A stretch of DNA of 64,000 bases from Paraglaciecola sp. 20A4 (GCF_011378905.1 NZ_WTPY01000005.1:124001-188000); one strand, 5' to 3'. Numbered from the stretch's first letter, positions 1 to 9,826 are shown. Numbers and translations: made by a program. The notes: generated by a model not told the origin, from the sequence alone.

Positions 1-113
1 GTTTCGAAGTACCCGCCCCAAAAACACAGAAGCAATAATGTCCGATACTTGTCAGTGCCTGATAAATTAGACATCGGCTACAGGACTGAGCTTACCTACA
101 GAAGGATTTGAAA

Positions 114-1175
114 ATGAATACATGTGAGCACAATGTGTCCAAATATTGTGATCTACCGCTAGTAGTGCCGCGAAAGCTAGCGCCAGATATTGATCAGAAC
201 CGTGAATCTTTAGTACGTTATATTGAGAAAAAGTGGGTTAACCATACGGTATTACATTATTACTTTATGCAAAATAGAAGCGATTTAACCGCCCCCCTTG
301 CTCAATTAGAAGCGGCAAGAGACGCCTTTAACGAATGGAAAAACCTAGGTCTTGGTCTAGAGTTTATGGAAGTTTCCCAAGCCGTCGACGCAGAAATTCG
401 AATCGGTTTTACGCCCGGAAGCTCTTGGTCATATGTTGGTCGTGATTGCATAGATTTGGTACCAAACTCCGCGCAGCAAACTATGAACTTTGGTTGGGAC
501 TTGACCACTGCTTATGGCCACGATACCGCTCTACATGAAATTGGCCACGCTATGGGATTCCCCCATGAACATCAAAATCACAAGGCAGGTATCGTCTGGA
601 ATGAAGAAGCGGTATATGCCGCTTTTGCTGGGTCACCAAATTTTTGGGAAAGGGACAAAACGTACCATAATATAATTCGTAAGATATCCCCCCAAGATGC
701 GACCGGCTCGTCTTGGGACAGAGATTCCATTATGCATTACCAATTTCAAGCAGGTTTAATATTACAACCGGTCGGGTATGAGAATCGGCCCTTGATACCG
801 GCACCCGGTTTATCCGAAATGGATAAGCAAGAAGCACGCAAATTTTACCCTTCCAATAGCCAATTGCAATGGCCTACGTTAGAACCGTTTCTATCCCATA
901 AGCTGGATATAAAACCCGGAGAACAATTAGATTTTACCATTGAGCCTAAAATCAGCCGCACGTATAACATCCAAACTTTTGGCAGTATGGACACCGTTAT
1001 AGTACTTTTTGAAGATGATCATGGTGAGCCAATATTTTTAGCCGGTGACGATGATAGCGGCACAAATTACAATTCTAAAATCGAGTTACGCCTCATAAAT
1101 GGCCGACGATATTATCTGCGCTTAAGGTTATATAGCGAAGGTACATCAGGCGAAGGTGGAATTATGCTGTGGTAA
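114..1175 (+). CDS. astacin-like (M12A) zinc metallopeptidase
   Basis: Predicted zinc endopeptidase. The zinc motif HEIGHAMGFPHEH gives His141, Glu142, His145 and His151, and a Met-turn SIMHY follows at about 205-209, which is the astacin signature (extended zinc motif plus Met-turn tyrosine). The last 90 residues are beta-rich with DDDSG and resemble a pre-peptidase C-terminal (PPC-like) domain. An in-frame TTG lies two codons upstream, but the AAGGA at 102-106 is spaced 7 nt from the ATG at 114, so I chose the ATG. No signal peptide is visible, which is odd for this normally secreted family. The substrate is unknown. A terminator hairpin follows directly. Confidence 0.85.
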   Translation: MNTCEHNVSKYCDLPLVVPRKLAPDIDQNRESLVRYIEKKWVNHTVLHYYFMQNRSDLTAPLAQLEAARDAFNEWKNLGLGLEFMEVSQAVDAEIRIGFTPGSSWSYVGRDCIDLVPNSAQQTMNFGWDLTTAYGHDTALHEIGHAMGFPHEHQNHKAGIVWNEEAVYAAFAGSPNFWERDKTYHNIIRKISPQDATGSSWDRDSIMHYQFQAGLILQPVGYENRPLIPAPGLSEMDKQEARKFYPSNSQLQWPTLEPFLSHKLDIKPGEQLDFTIEPKISRTYNIQTFGSMDTVIVLFEDDHGEPIFLAGDDDSGTNYNSKIELRLINGRRYYLRLRLYSEGTSGEGGIMLW

Positions 1176-1181
1176 AAAATC

Positions 1182-1212
1182 AGGCTAGATACTATTTAAT
1201 CTAGCCTCGTTT
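1182..1212 (+). terminator. intrinsic terminator after the astacin gene
   Basis: Arms AGGCTAGAT (1182-1190) and ATCTAGCCT (1199-1207) are perfectly complementary with an 8-nt loop and are followed by CGTTTT. It lies just after the protease stop codon. Confidence 0.75.
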
Positions 1213-1451
1213 TGATAAAGCCTCTCATCACAAACGAAATCAAGAAAAGCGATATACAATAACGACCATAAAGCAATGATGTTATTAATTTAGTCGCAAA
1301 ACGCAAGGACGCATTAAGTATTAACGCATCGAAGTGAATTTAGTAACTCACTCATACTTAAGTCTCCCATACGTTGAAAGCCCTTGCCCCTAGAGAGCTT
1401 GCTTTATAGGATGATGAAAGTCTCTACATATCAATTTCATTTGGACACGTT

Positions 1452-2168
1452 ATGCTTTACCAAGTTGCATCAGTTTTACTCAGCCCAATATTTTTCGTGC
1501 AAGGTAAGTATGTCAGGCGAGTTACCCCAAAACTACCCGAACCGGATGGTCCGCGACATGGAGTAGTAGGCCTTGGTGAACCAATATCTTTGCTGGTGAT
1601 TGGCGACTCAGCAGCAGCAGGGGTGGGCGTTGAATATCAACAACACGCGCTAGCAGGCAACATACTGAATATACTTGGCTCGCGCTATGAAATCTCATGG
1701 AAGCTCATGGCTAAAACAGGTGATACATCGACTCAATTATTAGATAAAATCCGCAACTCTGCGCTCGGCGAAACCTATGACACGGTTATAATATCAATCG
1801 GTGTAAATGATGTAACAGGCCTGACTTCAGCCAAAAGCTGGACAAACAACCTAGATTTGATCACGCGAGCCTTACACGAAAAATTCACGGCGAAACGGAT
1901 ATTGTTCTCAAGCTTACCCCCCATGCACTTGTTCCCTGCACTACCCCATCCTCTTCGATGGTGGTTAGGCACCAGAGCCAAGCAATTAAATGAATTGGCT
2001 AGGCAGTTCTGTAAGCACACTCCAAACTGCTATTTTATCAGTGTACCCTATCCGCTAGACCAAAGATTTGTCGCTGCTGACGGATTCCATCCAGGTGCTC
2101 CCGCCTATCAATTGTGGGGTGAATATATTGCTGAAATAATGCATGAACATTTAACTAAAAATATATGA
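1452..2168 (+). CDS. SGNH/GDSL-family hydrolase (esterase or lipase-like)
   Basis: Predicted serine esterase of the SGNH fold. Block I is GDS with nucleophile Ser53, the Asn block is SIGVND (Asn119), and block V is DGFHPG with Asp210 and His213 completing the triad. The N-terminus is mildly hydrophobic (residues 4-16) but not a clear signal peptide. A GGA about 7 nt upstream supports the ATG at 1452. It is convergent with the kinase-like gene that follows. The natural ester substrate cannot be told from the sequence. Confidence 0.85.
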   Translation: MLYQVASVLLSPIFFVQGKYVRRVTPKLPEPDGPRHGVVGLGEPISLLVIGDSAAAGVGVEYQQHALAGNILNILGSRYEISWKLMAKTGDTSTQLLDKIRNSALGETYDTVIISIGVNDVTGLTSAKSWTNNLDLITRALHEKFTAKRILFSSLPPMHLFPALPHPLRWWLGTRAKQLNELARQFCKHTPNCYFISVPYPLDQRFVAADGFHPGAPAYQLWGEYIAEIMHEHLTKNI

Positions 2169-2196
2169 AAAATCATATATTAACTAATTGAGACGG

Positions 2197-2727
2197 TTAT
2201 ATTTCTACGTGTAATAGCGCTAAGTCTACGGGATTTTTGATAATACGTTTTTTTGTACCTTGATACTCGTTAAACAACATATTATGAGCAGCATAAGAAA
2301 AAGTGTCAGTGCGGGTATAATAGTGAATTATCCAATCCACCAGCATAGACAGATTAGCGTTTTGGGCTTCTTCTGATGGATATTTATGCGGTTCCCATGA
2401 CCGATGACGCGCATTTTCAATACACGCTTCTACTGGCAAATCAGTAAAAATAAGCAAGTTGGCTTGGCCTATTATATTTTCTAGTAGATCTGCATAACAT
2501 CCCTCAATTACCCAACCCTGCTGGGTATCTATAAACGCATTAACATTGTACATCGAGTCGCTGATAGTAGCGCGTTCGGGGATTTCTGTTGGTAGCCAAG
2601 CCACCGTATCTAAATCTAAATGGCCAATATTGAATTTTTTGCCAATACGTTGAGCTAAAGTTGATTTACCTGAACCTGAATTACCAAAAATAACGATACG
2701 CTTTGGCGTATCAATCTGCTTTTTCAT
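2197..2727 (-). CDS. small P-loop kinase (adenylate kinase/shikimate kinase-like)
   Basis: A 176-residue P-loop NTPase with Walker A GNSGSGKST at residues 15-23 and a HLDLDTVAW stretch typical of small nucleotide or shikimate kinase-like folds (as in topology modulation/FlaR-like proteins). No substrate-specific motif lets me name the acceptor. It is transcribed away from pyrB, with 155 bp between the two starts. The conserved family is clear but the function is not known. Confidence 0.75.
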   Translation of the reverse strand: MKKQIDTPKRIVIFGNSGSGKSTLAQRIGKKFNIGHLDLDTVAWLPTEIPERATISDSMYNVNAFIDTQQGWVIEGCYADLLENIIGQANLLIFTDLPVEACIENARHRSWEPHKYPSEEAQNANLSMLVDWIIHYYTRTDTFSYAAHNMLFNEYQGTKKRIIKNPVDLALLHVEI

Positions 2728-2882
2728 TGTATTCCCCGAGCGTATTGCATTGGAACCTATTATTCATAGCTAATTTAGCATTGGTTAATGACAAATTGAC
2801 GAATCATTACAATAGATTTCGCCTTGTCGCCAATAAATTTGATAAAATCGCCGGCGGTTTTCTCAACATAGGCGCAGGGCAA

Positions 2883-3887
2883 ATGAAATTCGAAGGCAGT
2901 CATATTCTTTCCGTAAATCAGTTCGATCGTGAGTCGATAGAACGCGTGTTCGATGTCGCTAATCAAATGGCGCCCTATGCTAAACGTCAAAAGCGCACTA
3001 CGGTGCTGGACGGCGCCATTTTAGGTAACTTATTTTTCGAGCCAAGTACCCGTACTCGCGTTAGTTTTGGTACCGCTTTTAACTTACTTGGTGGAGATGT
3101 TCGCGAAACAACAGGTATGAGTAATTCAGCTTTGGCCAAAGGTGAGTCTTTGTATGATACCGCGCGCGTATTAAGTGGTTATTCTGACATTATCGCCATG
3201 CGTCACCCTGATTCTGGCTCAGTTGCTGAATTCGCCCAAGGCAGTCGCGTACCCGTTATCAACGGAGGAGACGGTGCAAATGAGCATCCCACTCAAGCAT
3301 TACTCGATTTGTATACCATTCAAAAAGAATTGCTCTACCACGGTGGCAATATAGATGGTCTGCACATCGCAATGATTGGTGATCTCAAATACGGACGAAC
3401 CGTACATTCTTTATCTAAATTATTATGCCTGTTTAAAAATGTTCGCTTCACCCTAATATCACCTAAAGAACTAGCTATGCCTGATTCTATACTCAGCAGT
3501 ATTGAAAATGCTGGGCACAGTTATACTATGAGTGAAACGTTAGAGGGTCATCTCGACGCCGATATTTGTTATCAAACTCGCGTTCAAGAAGAACGCTTTG
3601 ACTCGCAAGAAGAAGCCAACTTGTATCGTGGGAAATTTCGCTTAAATCAACAAATTTATACTAAACATTTTCAATCTAAAACAGTGATTATGCACCCACT
3701 GCCTAGAGATTCACGCATAGAAGCAAACGAATTAGATAATGATTTAAATATGAATCCCAATTTGGCTATTTTTCGCCAAACTGACAATGGTGTATTGGTG
3801 CGTATGGCGCTGTTTGCTTTGACACTTGGCGTGCAAGATATCGTCAGTAAATTCGATAAAGAAGTGCATTGGTACAGTGGCCACTAA
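2883..3887 (+). CDS. pyrB: aspartate carbamoyltransferase catalytic chain
   Basis: Catalyses carbamoyl phosphate plus aspartate to carbamoyl aspartate in de novo pyrimidine synthesis. Diagnostic motifs are STRTR (55-59, carbamoyl-phosphate binding), Lys86, HPTQ (135-138) and HPLPR (271-275). The frame is open further upstream, but homology-like sequence begins at the ATG at 2883, giving 334 aa, longer than the about 311 aa enteric form. No pyrI regulatory-chain gene follows; hemL is next after 55 bp. It may therefore act as a homotrimer or with partners elsewhere. The start is supported by family length rather than by a strong ribosome site. Confidence 0.92.
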   Translation: MKFEGSHILSVNQFDRESIERVFDVANQMAPYAKRQKRTTVLDGAILGNLFFEPSTRTRVSFGTAFNLLGGDVRETTGMSNSALAKGESLYDTARVLSGYSDIIAMRHPDSGSVAEFAQGSRVPVINGGDGANEHPTQALLDLYTIQKELLYHGGNIDGLHIAMIGDLKYGRTVHSLSKLLCLFKNVRFTLISPKELAMPDSILSSIENAGHSYTMSETLEGHLDADICYQTRVQEERFDSQEEANLYRGKFRLNQQIYTKHFQSKTVIMHPLPRDSRIEANELDNDLNMNPNLAIFRQTDNGVLVRMALFALTLGVQDIVSKFDKEVHWYSGH

Positions 3888-3942
3888 CGCCGCTAGCATG
3901 CAATTTTACCCTTTAAAAGATGAATAAGAGAAGATCAACAAT

Positions 3943-5238
3943 ATGCAAAAATCAGAACAGCTATTTGCCCGGGCCCAAAAACACATCCCCGGTGGCGTCA
4001 ATTCTCCCGTGCGCGCTTTTAAAGCGGTAGGTGGCACCCCTCCCTTTATTGAGAAGGCTGATGGCCCGTACCTTTATGATGTTGATGGCAAGCAGTATAT
4101 TGACTACGTTTTATCATGGGGCCCGATGGTATTGGGCCACAATAATTCTGTGATCCGCCAAGCGGTAATCGATGCCGCACAAAATGGGTTAAGTTTTGGC
4201 GCGCCTACAGAAGCAGAAGTGATTATCGCCGATTTAGTTAGTGAATTAGTGCCATCGATGGAAATGCTACGCATGGTAAACTCCGGTACAGAAGCGACAA
4301 TGAGTGCTATTCGCTTAGCCAGAGGTTATACCAACCGCGATAAAATTCTTAAGTTTGAAGGTTGTTACCATGGTCATGCGGATGCACTATTGGTCAAAGC
4401 GGGATCAGGAGCACTCACCTTTGGGGTACCTAGTTCACCGGGCATTCCAGCTGACTTCGCCAAACATACTCTGACCATGGAATACAATAATATCGATTCT
4501 GTAGTTCAAGCGTTTGAACAATACCCTGACGATATAGCTTGCATCATAGTAGAGCCTGTTGCTGGTAACATGAATTGTATTCCCCCTGTCGATGGTTTCT
4601 TACAAGGTCTGCGTGATGTATGTGACAAATATGGAGCAGTGTTGATCTTTGATGAAGTGATGACCGGTTTTCGGGTAGCTCTTGGCGGCGCACAGGAAAA
4701 ATATAATATCGTTCCAGATTTAACCTGCTTAGGTAAAGTCATTGGAGGTGGAATGCCTGTTGGCGCATTTGGTGGCAAGCGTGAAATAATGCAACAAATA
4801 GCGCCTTCTGGTCCAGTTTATCAAGCTGGCACTCTGTCAGGTAACCCAGTGGCGATGGCCGCTGGATTAGCCTCATTAAACCAAGTAAAAAAGCCGGGCT
4901 TATATAAAGATTTAAGTGAAGCTACCAAAACCCTTGCTGAGGGCATAAAGGCCATCGCAACGCGTCACGGTATTCCGATGTCCGTTAACTATGCAGGCAG
5001 CATGTTTGGTTTATTCTTTACAAACGTTGAGCGCGTGACGAATTACCAACAAGCAATTAACTGCAATACTGAGCAATTTAATCATTTCTATCATGGCATG
5101 TTAGAAAATGGTGTTTACTTGGCACCTGCGTCTTATGAAGCTGGTTTTGTGTCGACCCAACACAGCCCAGAGGTTATTCAACAAACTTTGGATATCGCAG
5201 ACAAGGTTCTGGCAGACGTAGCCAAAAAGTTCGGTTAA
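3943..5238 (+). CDS. hemL: glutamate-1-semialdehyde 2,1-aminomutase
   Basis: PLP enzyme converting glutamate-1-semialdehyde to 5-aminolevulinate in the C5 heme pathway. It is 431 aa, a normal length, with PLP lysine 265 in [12 protein letters not shown], the FDEVMTGFR motif near 237-244, and the N-terminal [13 protein letters not shown] typical of HemL. The gene stands alone in function: its neighbours make pyrimidines and a cyclase. It may be co-transcribed with pyrB (55-bp gap, no terminator seen). Confidence 0.96.
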   Translation: MQKSEQLFARAQKHIPGGVNSPVRAFKAVGGTPPFIEKADGPYLYDVDGKQYIDYVLSWGPMVLGHNNSVIRQAVIDAAQNGLSFGAPTEAEVIIADLVSELVPSMEMLRMVNSGTEATMSAIRLARGYTNRDKILKFEGCYHGHADALLVKAGSGALTFGVPSSPGIPADFAKHTLTMEYNNIDSVVQAFEQYPDDIACIIVEPVAGNMNCIPPVDGFLQGLRDVCDKYGAVLIFDEVMTGFRVALGGAQEKYNIVPDLTCLGKVIGGGMPVGAFGGKREIMQQIAPSGPVYQAGTLSGNPVAMAAGLASLNQVKKPGLYKDLSEATKTLAEGIKAIATRHGIPMSVNYAGSMFGLFFTNVERVTNYQQAINCNTEQFNHFYHGMLENGVYLAPASYEAGFVSTQHSPEVIQQTLDIADKVLADVAKKFG

Positions 5239-5282
5239 TGTAGTAAGACTTAATCACTCGCTAACGAAACAATGTAAGTTTT

Positions 5283-6365
5283 ATGTTTGAATCTATCATG
5301 CACCCCTTACCCCTTGTTTTGTTAGCGATTTGTGCGCTTTTTATCGGTATTATTTGCATTTTAATCCTCAAGCTACGCGCACAAACACAATCTCCTGTTA
5401 TACCCAAGCTGCGCGTAAAACTTGACGTTCAAAGTGATTTATCTCCTGACCGTTTTGAGCAAAAGGCTGATGAAGCATTGCGCTTACGTCATACTTTTCA
5501 AAAATTTGTGCCTAAACAGTTTGTTGACCATTTTGCTAAACATGGTTCAAGTGTGCTCGAGCTCGGTCATGCGGTAGAAGACGATGTGGCGATATTGTTT
5601 TGCGACATTCGCGGCTTTACAGGCTTGTCAGAACAGATGAGTCCTCAAGAATTAATGCGCTTTTTAAACTCCTATTTCTTACGTATGAACGACCCGATTC
5701 ATCTCAATAGGGGCTTTATCGATAAGTTTATTGGCGATGCCATTATGGCTTTGTTTGATCATCCCGGCGGCAATAACGAAGATAAGGCGAGCGACGCAAT
5801 ATGTGCTGCGCTAGATTTGCGTTATGCGCTCAACATCTATAATCAGCACCGACAAAACAGTGGCTATGCTTCGATTGATATAGGTGTGGGAATTCATTTT
5901 GGGCCCGTTGTGTTAGGCACTGTGGGCTCAGATGATCGCATGGACACCACGGTTATTGGTGATAGTGTAAATATTGCTTATCGCCTTGAGGCCTTAGCGC
6001 CTATTTATCACAGTGATATTGTTGTAAGTGCGCAAGCATTACAACAAGCCGCTCAACCTCAGCGATTTACCTCTCGGCTGCTTGATTGGATAAAGGTGAA
6101 AGGTAGAAGTACGGCAATAGAGGTTCACGAAGTAATCGCTCACTTACCACAAGACATACAGCAGAAAAGGCTAGCTAACACAGGGTTGATTAAACAAGGT
6201 CTCGGCCATCGATTTAAGCAGAGTTGGCCGCAAGCAATTGACTGTTTCGAACAAGCGGCCGTACTCAACCCAGACGATTACTTACCTCGTTTGCATATTA
6301 AGCAGTGCCAACATTTAGCCACACTTACCCTACCTCATGATTGGGACGGTACGGTTCAGTTGTAA
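5283..6365 (+). CDS. membrane-anchored class III adenylate/guanylate cyclase with C-terminal TPR-like tail
   Basis: One N-terminal transmembrane helix (about 8-30), a short linker, a class III cyclase domain (about 95-270) and a C-terminal helical stretch (about 305-345) resembling one tetratricopeptide repeat. Metal ligands Asp108 (FCDIRGFT) and Asp152 (GDAIMALF) are present, as is the NIAYRLE transition-state Asn/Arg pair. Lys148 with the Thr in TVIGDSVN is the base-recognition pair seen in many bacterial adenylate cyclases, so ATP is the likelier substrate. No large sensor domain is present, so any input probably comes through the tail or a partner. Confidence 0.88.
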   Translation: MFESIMHPLPLVLLAICALFIGIICILILKLRAQTQSPVIPKLRVKLDVQSDLSPDRFEQKADEALRLRHTFQKFVPKQFVDHFAKHGSSVLELGHAVEDDVAILFCDIRGFTGLSEQMSPQELMRFLNSYFLRMNDPIHLNRGFIDKFIGDAIMALFDHPGGNNEDKASDAICAALDLRYALNIYNQHRQNSGYASIDIGVGIHFGPVVLGTVGSDDRMDTTVIGDSVNIAYRLEALAPIYHSDIVVSAQALQQAAQPQRFTSRLLDWIKVKGRSTAIEVHEVIAHLPQDIQQKRLANTGLIKQGLGHRFKQSWPQAIDCFEQAAVLNPDDYLPRLHIKQCQHLATLTLPHDWDGTVQL

Positions 6366-6473
6366 TTATCTAGTGTCCGTTGAACCTGCTTAACTGACTC
6401 GTTTATTTTAGTAGATAGAATTAGCGCTCGAATGATTAATGACTGGTGGCACAAATTCATTCGACTCAAAGGC

Positions 6474-7409
6474 TTAAGAGTGACTCGATAAGCTTGCTCG
6501 CTGTTTAATAAAGGTTAACGAAGGAGCAAAAAAAGCGGCGCCGGTCTCTGCACTGGTATAATCTAACAATCTGTCATACTCACCATTTTCATCATTCATG
6601 ATCATACTTCGTAGCATGTATTCAAATGGCTTTGAGCTCTTAGCGCAACTTACAAAAAATAGCCCCTGCACATGCATATCACCATAAGGCATACTTTGGC
6701 GTAAAATACCCAGTGCTTTGCCTTGATTATCAACTATCCGTGTACAGTCGAAATGACTACGTGGTGATTTCAACGCTTCGCTCAACGAACTGTTATCTGA
6801 TTTTTTGCGGCCCATAATATACTCTTGCTGAACCGTAGAAAGCTGCTCCCATTTAACAATATTATGCCGATAGCGCTGAACGTGGATATAGCTGCCTCCA
6901 GCGAAATCAGGATCTAGCTCCCCCACTAATGCCGTATCTAATTTTTGCATACCTTTAGGATTGTCAGCGCCATACACAAAGCCAGTTAAATCACGGCCAT
7001 CCAAATATCTAAAGCCCCGAATATCTTCCATTAAATCGACGTGAGAACCCAATATACGGATAATGTCCATGGCCAACCGATGGCAAATATCAGCTCGGTC
7101 TGCGCGCACCTGGATAAATAAATCACAAGGTGAAACCGGCGCACTGCGATCGTCATAATGCATATCAGGAAATGGGGCTAACTCAACAGGTATTAACCCC
7201 GGATACACTTCGTGCCAATAGCTACTGCCGATAGCCACCACACCGGAAACCATTGCCTCATAGTGTTCTTCATCGTAGTGTGCAAACAAGTCAGTTATTT
7301 GCGCAATTTTGATGCGCATCAAGCTGTCATCGTCGTCGTTAACATTCAGCAGTAAGTATAGGGCGTGCAAACTTGGCTCGGCACAAATCCCTTTTTGTGG
7401 TTGTAGCAT
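6474..7409 (-). CDS. DyP-type peroxidase family protein with altered distal aspartate
   Basis: YfeX-like dye-decolorizing peroxidase family, 311 aa. The proximal heme His is His182 in VQRYRHN and the distal Arg is Arg237 in LRQSMPYG. The GXXDG motif, normally GFVDG, reads GFVYG (143-147), so the distal aspartate is Tyr146. The codon is TAT, one base from GAT. No signal peptide or Tat motif is present, so it is probably cytosolic. Without the aspartate, peroxide cleavage by the standard mechanism is expected to be weakened; heme binding may remain. Family assignment is sure, activity is not. Confidence 0.88.
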   Translation of the reverse strand: MLQPQKGICAEPSLHALYLLLNVNDDDDSLMRIKIAQITDLFAHYDEEHYEAMVSGVVAIGSSYWHEVYPGLIPVELAPFPDMHYDDRSAPVSPCDLFIQVRADRADICHRLAMDIIRILGSHVDLMEDIRGFRYLDGRDLTGFVYGADNPKGMQKLDTALVGELDPDFAGGSYIHVQRYRHNIVKWEQLSTVQQEYIMGRKKSDNSSLSEALKSPRSHFDCTRIVDNQGKALGILRQSMPYGDMHVQGLFFVSCAKSSKPFEYMLRSMIMNDENGEYDRLLDYTSAETGAAFFAPSLTFIKQRASLSSHS

Positions 7410-7773
7410 AAAACTCTTAGTGTGGTTGCGGTTTTAGTCATGCGCTGCATATACCATAGCCATTAATGAACTTCAGTATGATTGCACCCTCTATGGGGTT
7501 TGACGCTTACCTGTAATATACGCGATTTTATGTGTGACGTATAATTCATTGAATACTGGCACAACTTGCTGAAACTGCGAATAAGAGATGCTATCCATAT
7601 TTTGTGGTTCGTGCTGTATCGACTGGCCGATACCCTGTGCAATATTGCATAGGAAAGAACATCATAAAAAAACCCCGCATATGCGGGGTTAGAATCGTTC
7701 TTAATGTTACCCACCAAATGACTTGGGGGTTAAGTGGATAGTATTATTATTATTCCACCTTATCGTTTCGTTC
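7410..7773. other. intergenic region between the DyP gene and amtB
   Basis: This 364-bp stretch lies upstream of the leftward DyP gene and downstream of leftward amtB. It holds the amtB terminator (7664-7690) and a 12-bp perfect palindrome TGCAATATTGCA at 7638-7649, which could be an operator for the DyP gene. The only long reading frame here runs through the terminator and looks spurious. I see no convincing promoter boxes. Confidence 0.5.
7664..7690 (-). terminator. intrinsic terminator of glnK-amtB
   Basis: A perfect 20-nt palindrome, AACCCCGCAT/ATGCGGGGTT (7671-7690), with a run of A before it on the plus strand, which is a U run after it in the leftward transcript. It lies 84 bp after the amtB stop. 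Confidence 0.85.
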
Positions 7774-9048
7774 CTAACGACCATTGCCGTTAGTAAAGTC
7801 TGGGTAAGCTTCTAAACCACACTCACTGATATCCACACCTTCGAACTCTTCTTCTTCACTGACTCGGATACCCATTACCGCTTTCAATATTCCCCATACG
7901 ATTAAACTCGCAACGAATACCCAAACGAAAATAGTCAACGCGCCAACAAACTGACCTAAATAAGTCGCACCGTCATTAGTAGCTGGTACCACCATGACAC
8001 CGAAGAAACCTACTACGCCGTGAACTGAAATAGCGCCAACTGGATCATCAATTTTCAATTTATCAAGACTAAGGATAGAAAATACCACAATCACACCACC
8101 AATAGCGCCAATAAGCGTAGCACCTAAAGCTGACGGAGTAGACGGCTCAGCAGTTATGGCTACTAGGCCTGCAAGAGCACCGTTAAGCACCATGGTTAAA
8201 TCGGCTTTCTTGAACAGAATTTTTGCAACGATAAGAGCAGCTATTGCACCACCTGATGCGGCAGCATTCGTGTTTAGAAACACCATCGCTACTGAGTTAG
8301 CATTAGCGATATCGCCTAGTTTCAATACTGAGCCACCGTTAAAGCCAAACCAACCCATCCATAAGATGAATGTACCTAAAGTCGCCATGGGCAAGTTTGC
8401 ACCTGGGATAGCATTTACTTTACCGTCTGCTGAATACTTGCCTTTACGTGCGCCAAGTAATAATACACCGGCTAACGCTGCTGCAGCTCCTGCCATATGT
8501 ACAATGCCTGAACCCGCAAAATCAGAGAATCCAAAATCATCGCCAAGGCTATATAAACCAAACACAGAGTTACCACCCCAAGTCCAGCCGCCTTCCATTG
8601 GGTAAATGAACCCAGTCATCACAACAGCGAAGGCCAAGAAAGCAAAAAGTTTCATACGCTCGGCTACCGCACCAGATACGATTGACATAGCGGTTGCTAC
8701 GAATACTACCTGGAAGAAGAAGTCTGATGCATTAGAGTAAATAGAACCGCCTTCGAAACCGTCTTCACGTGTCGCAAATTCGCCTAATTTTTCTGCAACA
8801 TCAACGTTTTCTATACCTGTTAAGAAGTAATCGCCACCGTACATGATTGCGTAACCACACACGAGATACATCGTACATGAGATTGCGAAAAGCGCGATAT
8901 TCTTAGTTAGAATTTCAGTTGTATTTTTTGAACGAACCAATCCTGCTTCTAGCATAGAGAAGCCAGCGGCCATCCACATAACGAGTGCGCCACACACTAG
9001 GAAGTAAAACGTATCCAAAGCGTATTGTAAGTGAAATGCTTGTTCCAT
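7774..9048 (-). CDS. amtB: ammonium transporter
   Basis: Amt/MEP/Rh family inner-membrane ammonium channel, 424 aa with about eleven hydrophobic helices. Visible family signatures include the helix-1 stretch FMLVCGALVMWM-like region, AGFSMLEAGLVRSKNT near 28-43, and HMAGAAAALAGVLLLG with a pore histidine. It begins at the first helix with no signal-peptide segment. It sits 20 bp downstream of glnK, the usual PII-gated pair, and shares its promoter. The tail EEEEFEGVDISECGLEAYPDF is typical of bacterial AmtB C-termini that touch GlnK. Confidence 0.96.
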   Translation of the reverse strand: MEQAFHLQYALDTFYFLVCGALVMWMAAGFSMLEAGLVRSKNTTEILTKNIALFAISCTMYLVCGYAIMYGGDYFLTGIENVDVAEKLGEFATREDGFEGGSIYSNASDFFFQVVFVATAMSIVSGAVAERMKLFAFLAFAVVMTGFIYPMEGGWTWGGNSVFGLYSLGDDFGFSDFAGSGIVHMAGAAAALAGVLLLGARKGKYSADGKVNAIPGANLPMATLGTFILWMGWFGFNGGSVLKLGDIANANSVAMVFLNTNAAASGGAIAALIVAKILFKKADLTMVLNGALAGLVAITAEPSTPSALGATLIGAIGGVIVVFSILSLDKLKIDDPVGAISVHGVVGFFGVMVVPATNDGATYLGQFVGALTIFVWVFVASLIVWGILKAVMGIRVSEEEEFEGVDISECGLEAYPDFTNGNGR

Positions 9049-9068
9049 TATTATTATCCTCTGTCTCT

Positions 9069-9488
<420 letters not shown>

Positions 9489-9569
9489 TCAATAAAATCA
9501 TATAGTTATAATAAAAACCCGCTTTTTTATTAACTCTCTTCGCACAAAATTGGATCAATTTTGCGCAAG

Positions 9570-9586
9570 TGCACCTATTTGGCGCA
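9570..9586. promoter_or_regulatory. NtrC (GlnG) enhancer site
   Basis: TGCACCTATTTGGCGCA matches the NtrC consensus TGCACC-N4-TGGTGCA at all fixed positions but one. It lies about 100 bp upstream of the sigma-54 element, the usual enhancer distance. A second imperfect dyad with AAAATTG/CAATTTT arms lies at 9541-9566. Confidence 0.7.
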
Positions 9587-9735
9587 TAAAGCAGTTTATA
9601 AACTTTGCAGGATTAAATTTCAGCTTGAATTTGCCGTTATATAGGCGAGATTGAAACACATTGAATGTGCACAGAAATCGAGGAGAAATAGGGCGCGGCC
9701 TGAATGATGAGTGACGAATGACAAGCCATTGGCGT

Positions 9736-9755
9736 CTTTACACTACCTTTACACT
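9736..9755 (+). promoter_or_regulatory. 11-bp-spaced direct repeat upstream of the proline-rich protein gene
   Basis: CTTTACACT occurs at 9736-9744 and again at 9747-9755, one helical turn apart. On the opposite strand this reads GTAAA-N6-GTAAA, which resembles a CpxR box. TTTACA at 9737 followed by TATAAC at 9758 (15-bp spacer) could be the promoter. This is inference from pattern only. Confidence 0.4.
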
Positions 9756-9826
9756 GCTATAACTGAACTTACCTTCTCATATGTTACTCTACTGGGTTTT
9801 ACTTCCTTAAAGTTATTAATGATCAC

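Noticed and set aside
7463-7717. An 84-codon leftward frame between the DyP gene and amtB
   Set aside because: It runs through the amtB terminator and lacks protein-like composition.
8156-8605. A 149-codon open frame opposite amtB
   Set aside because: Shadow of the amtB coding sequence, Pro/Ala-rich with no homology-like text.
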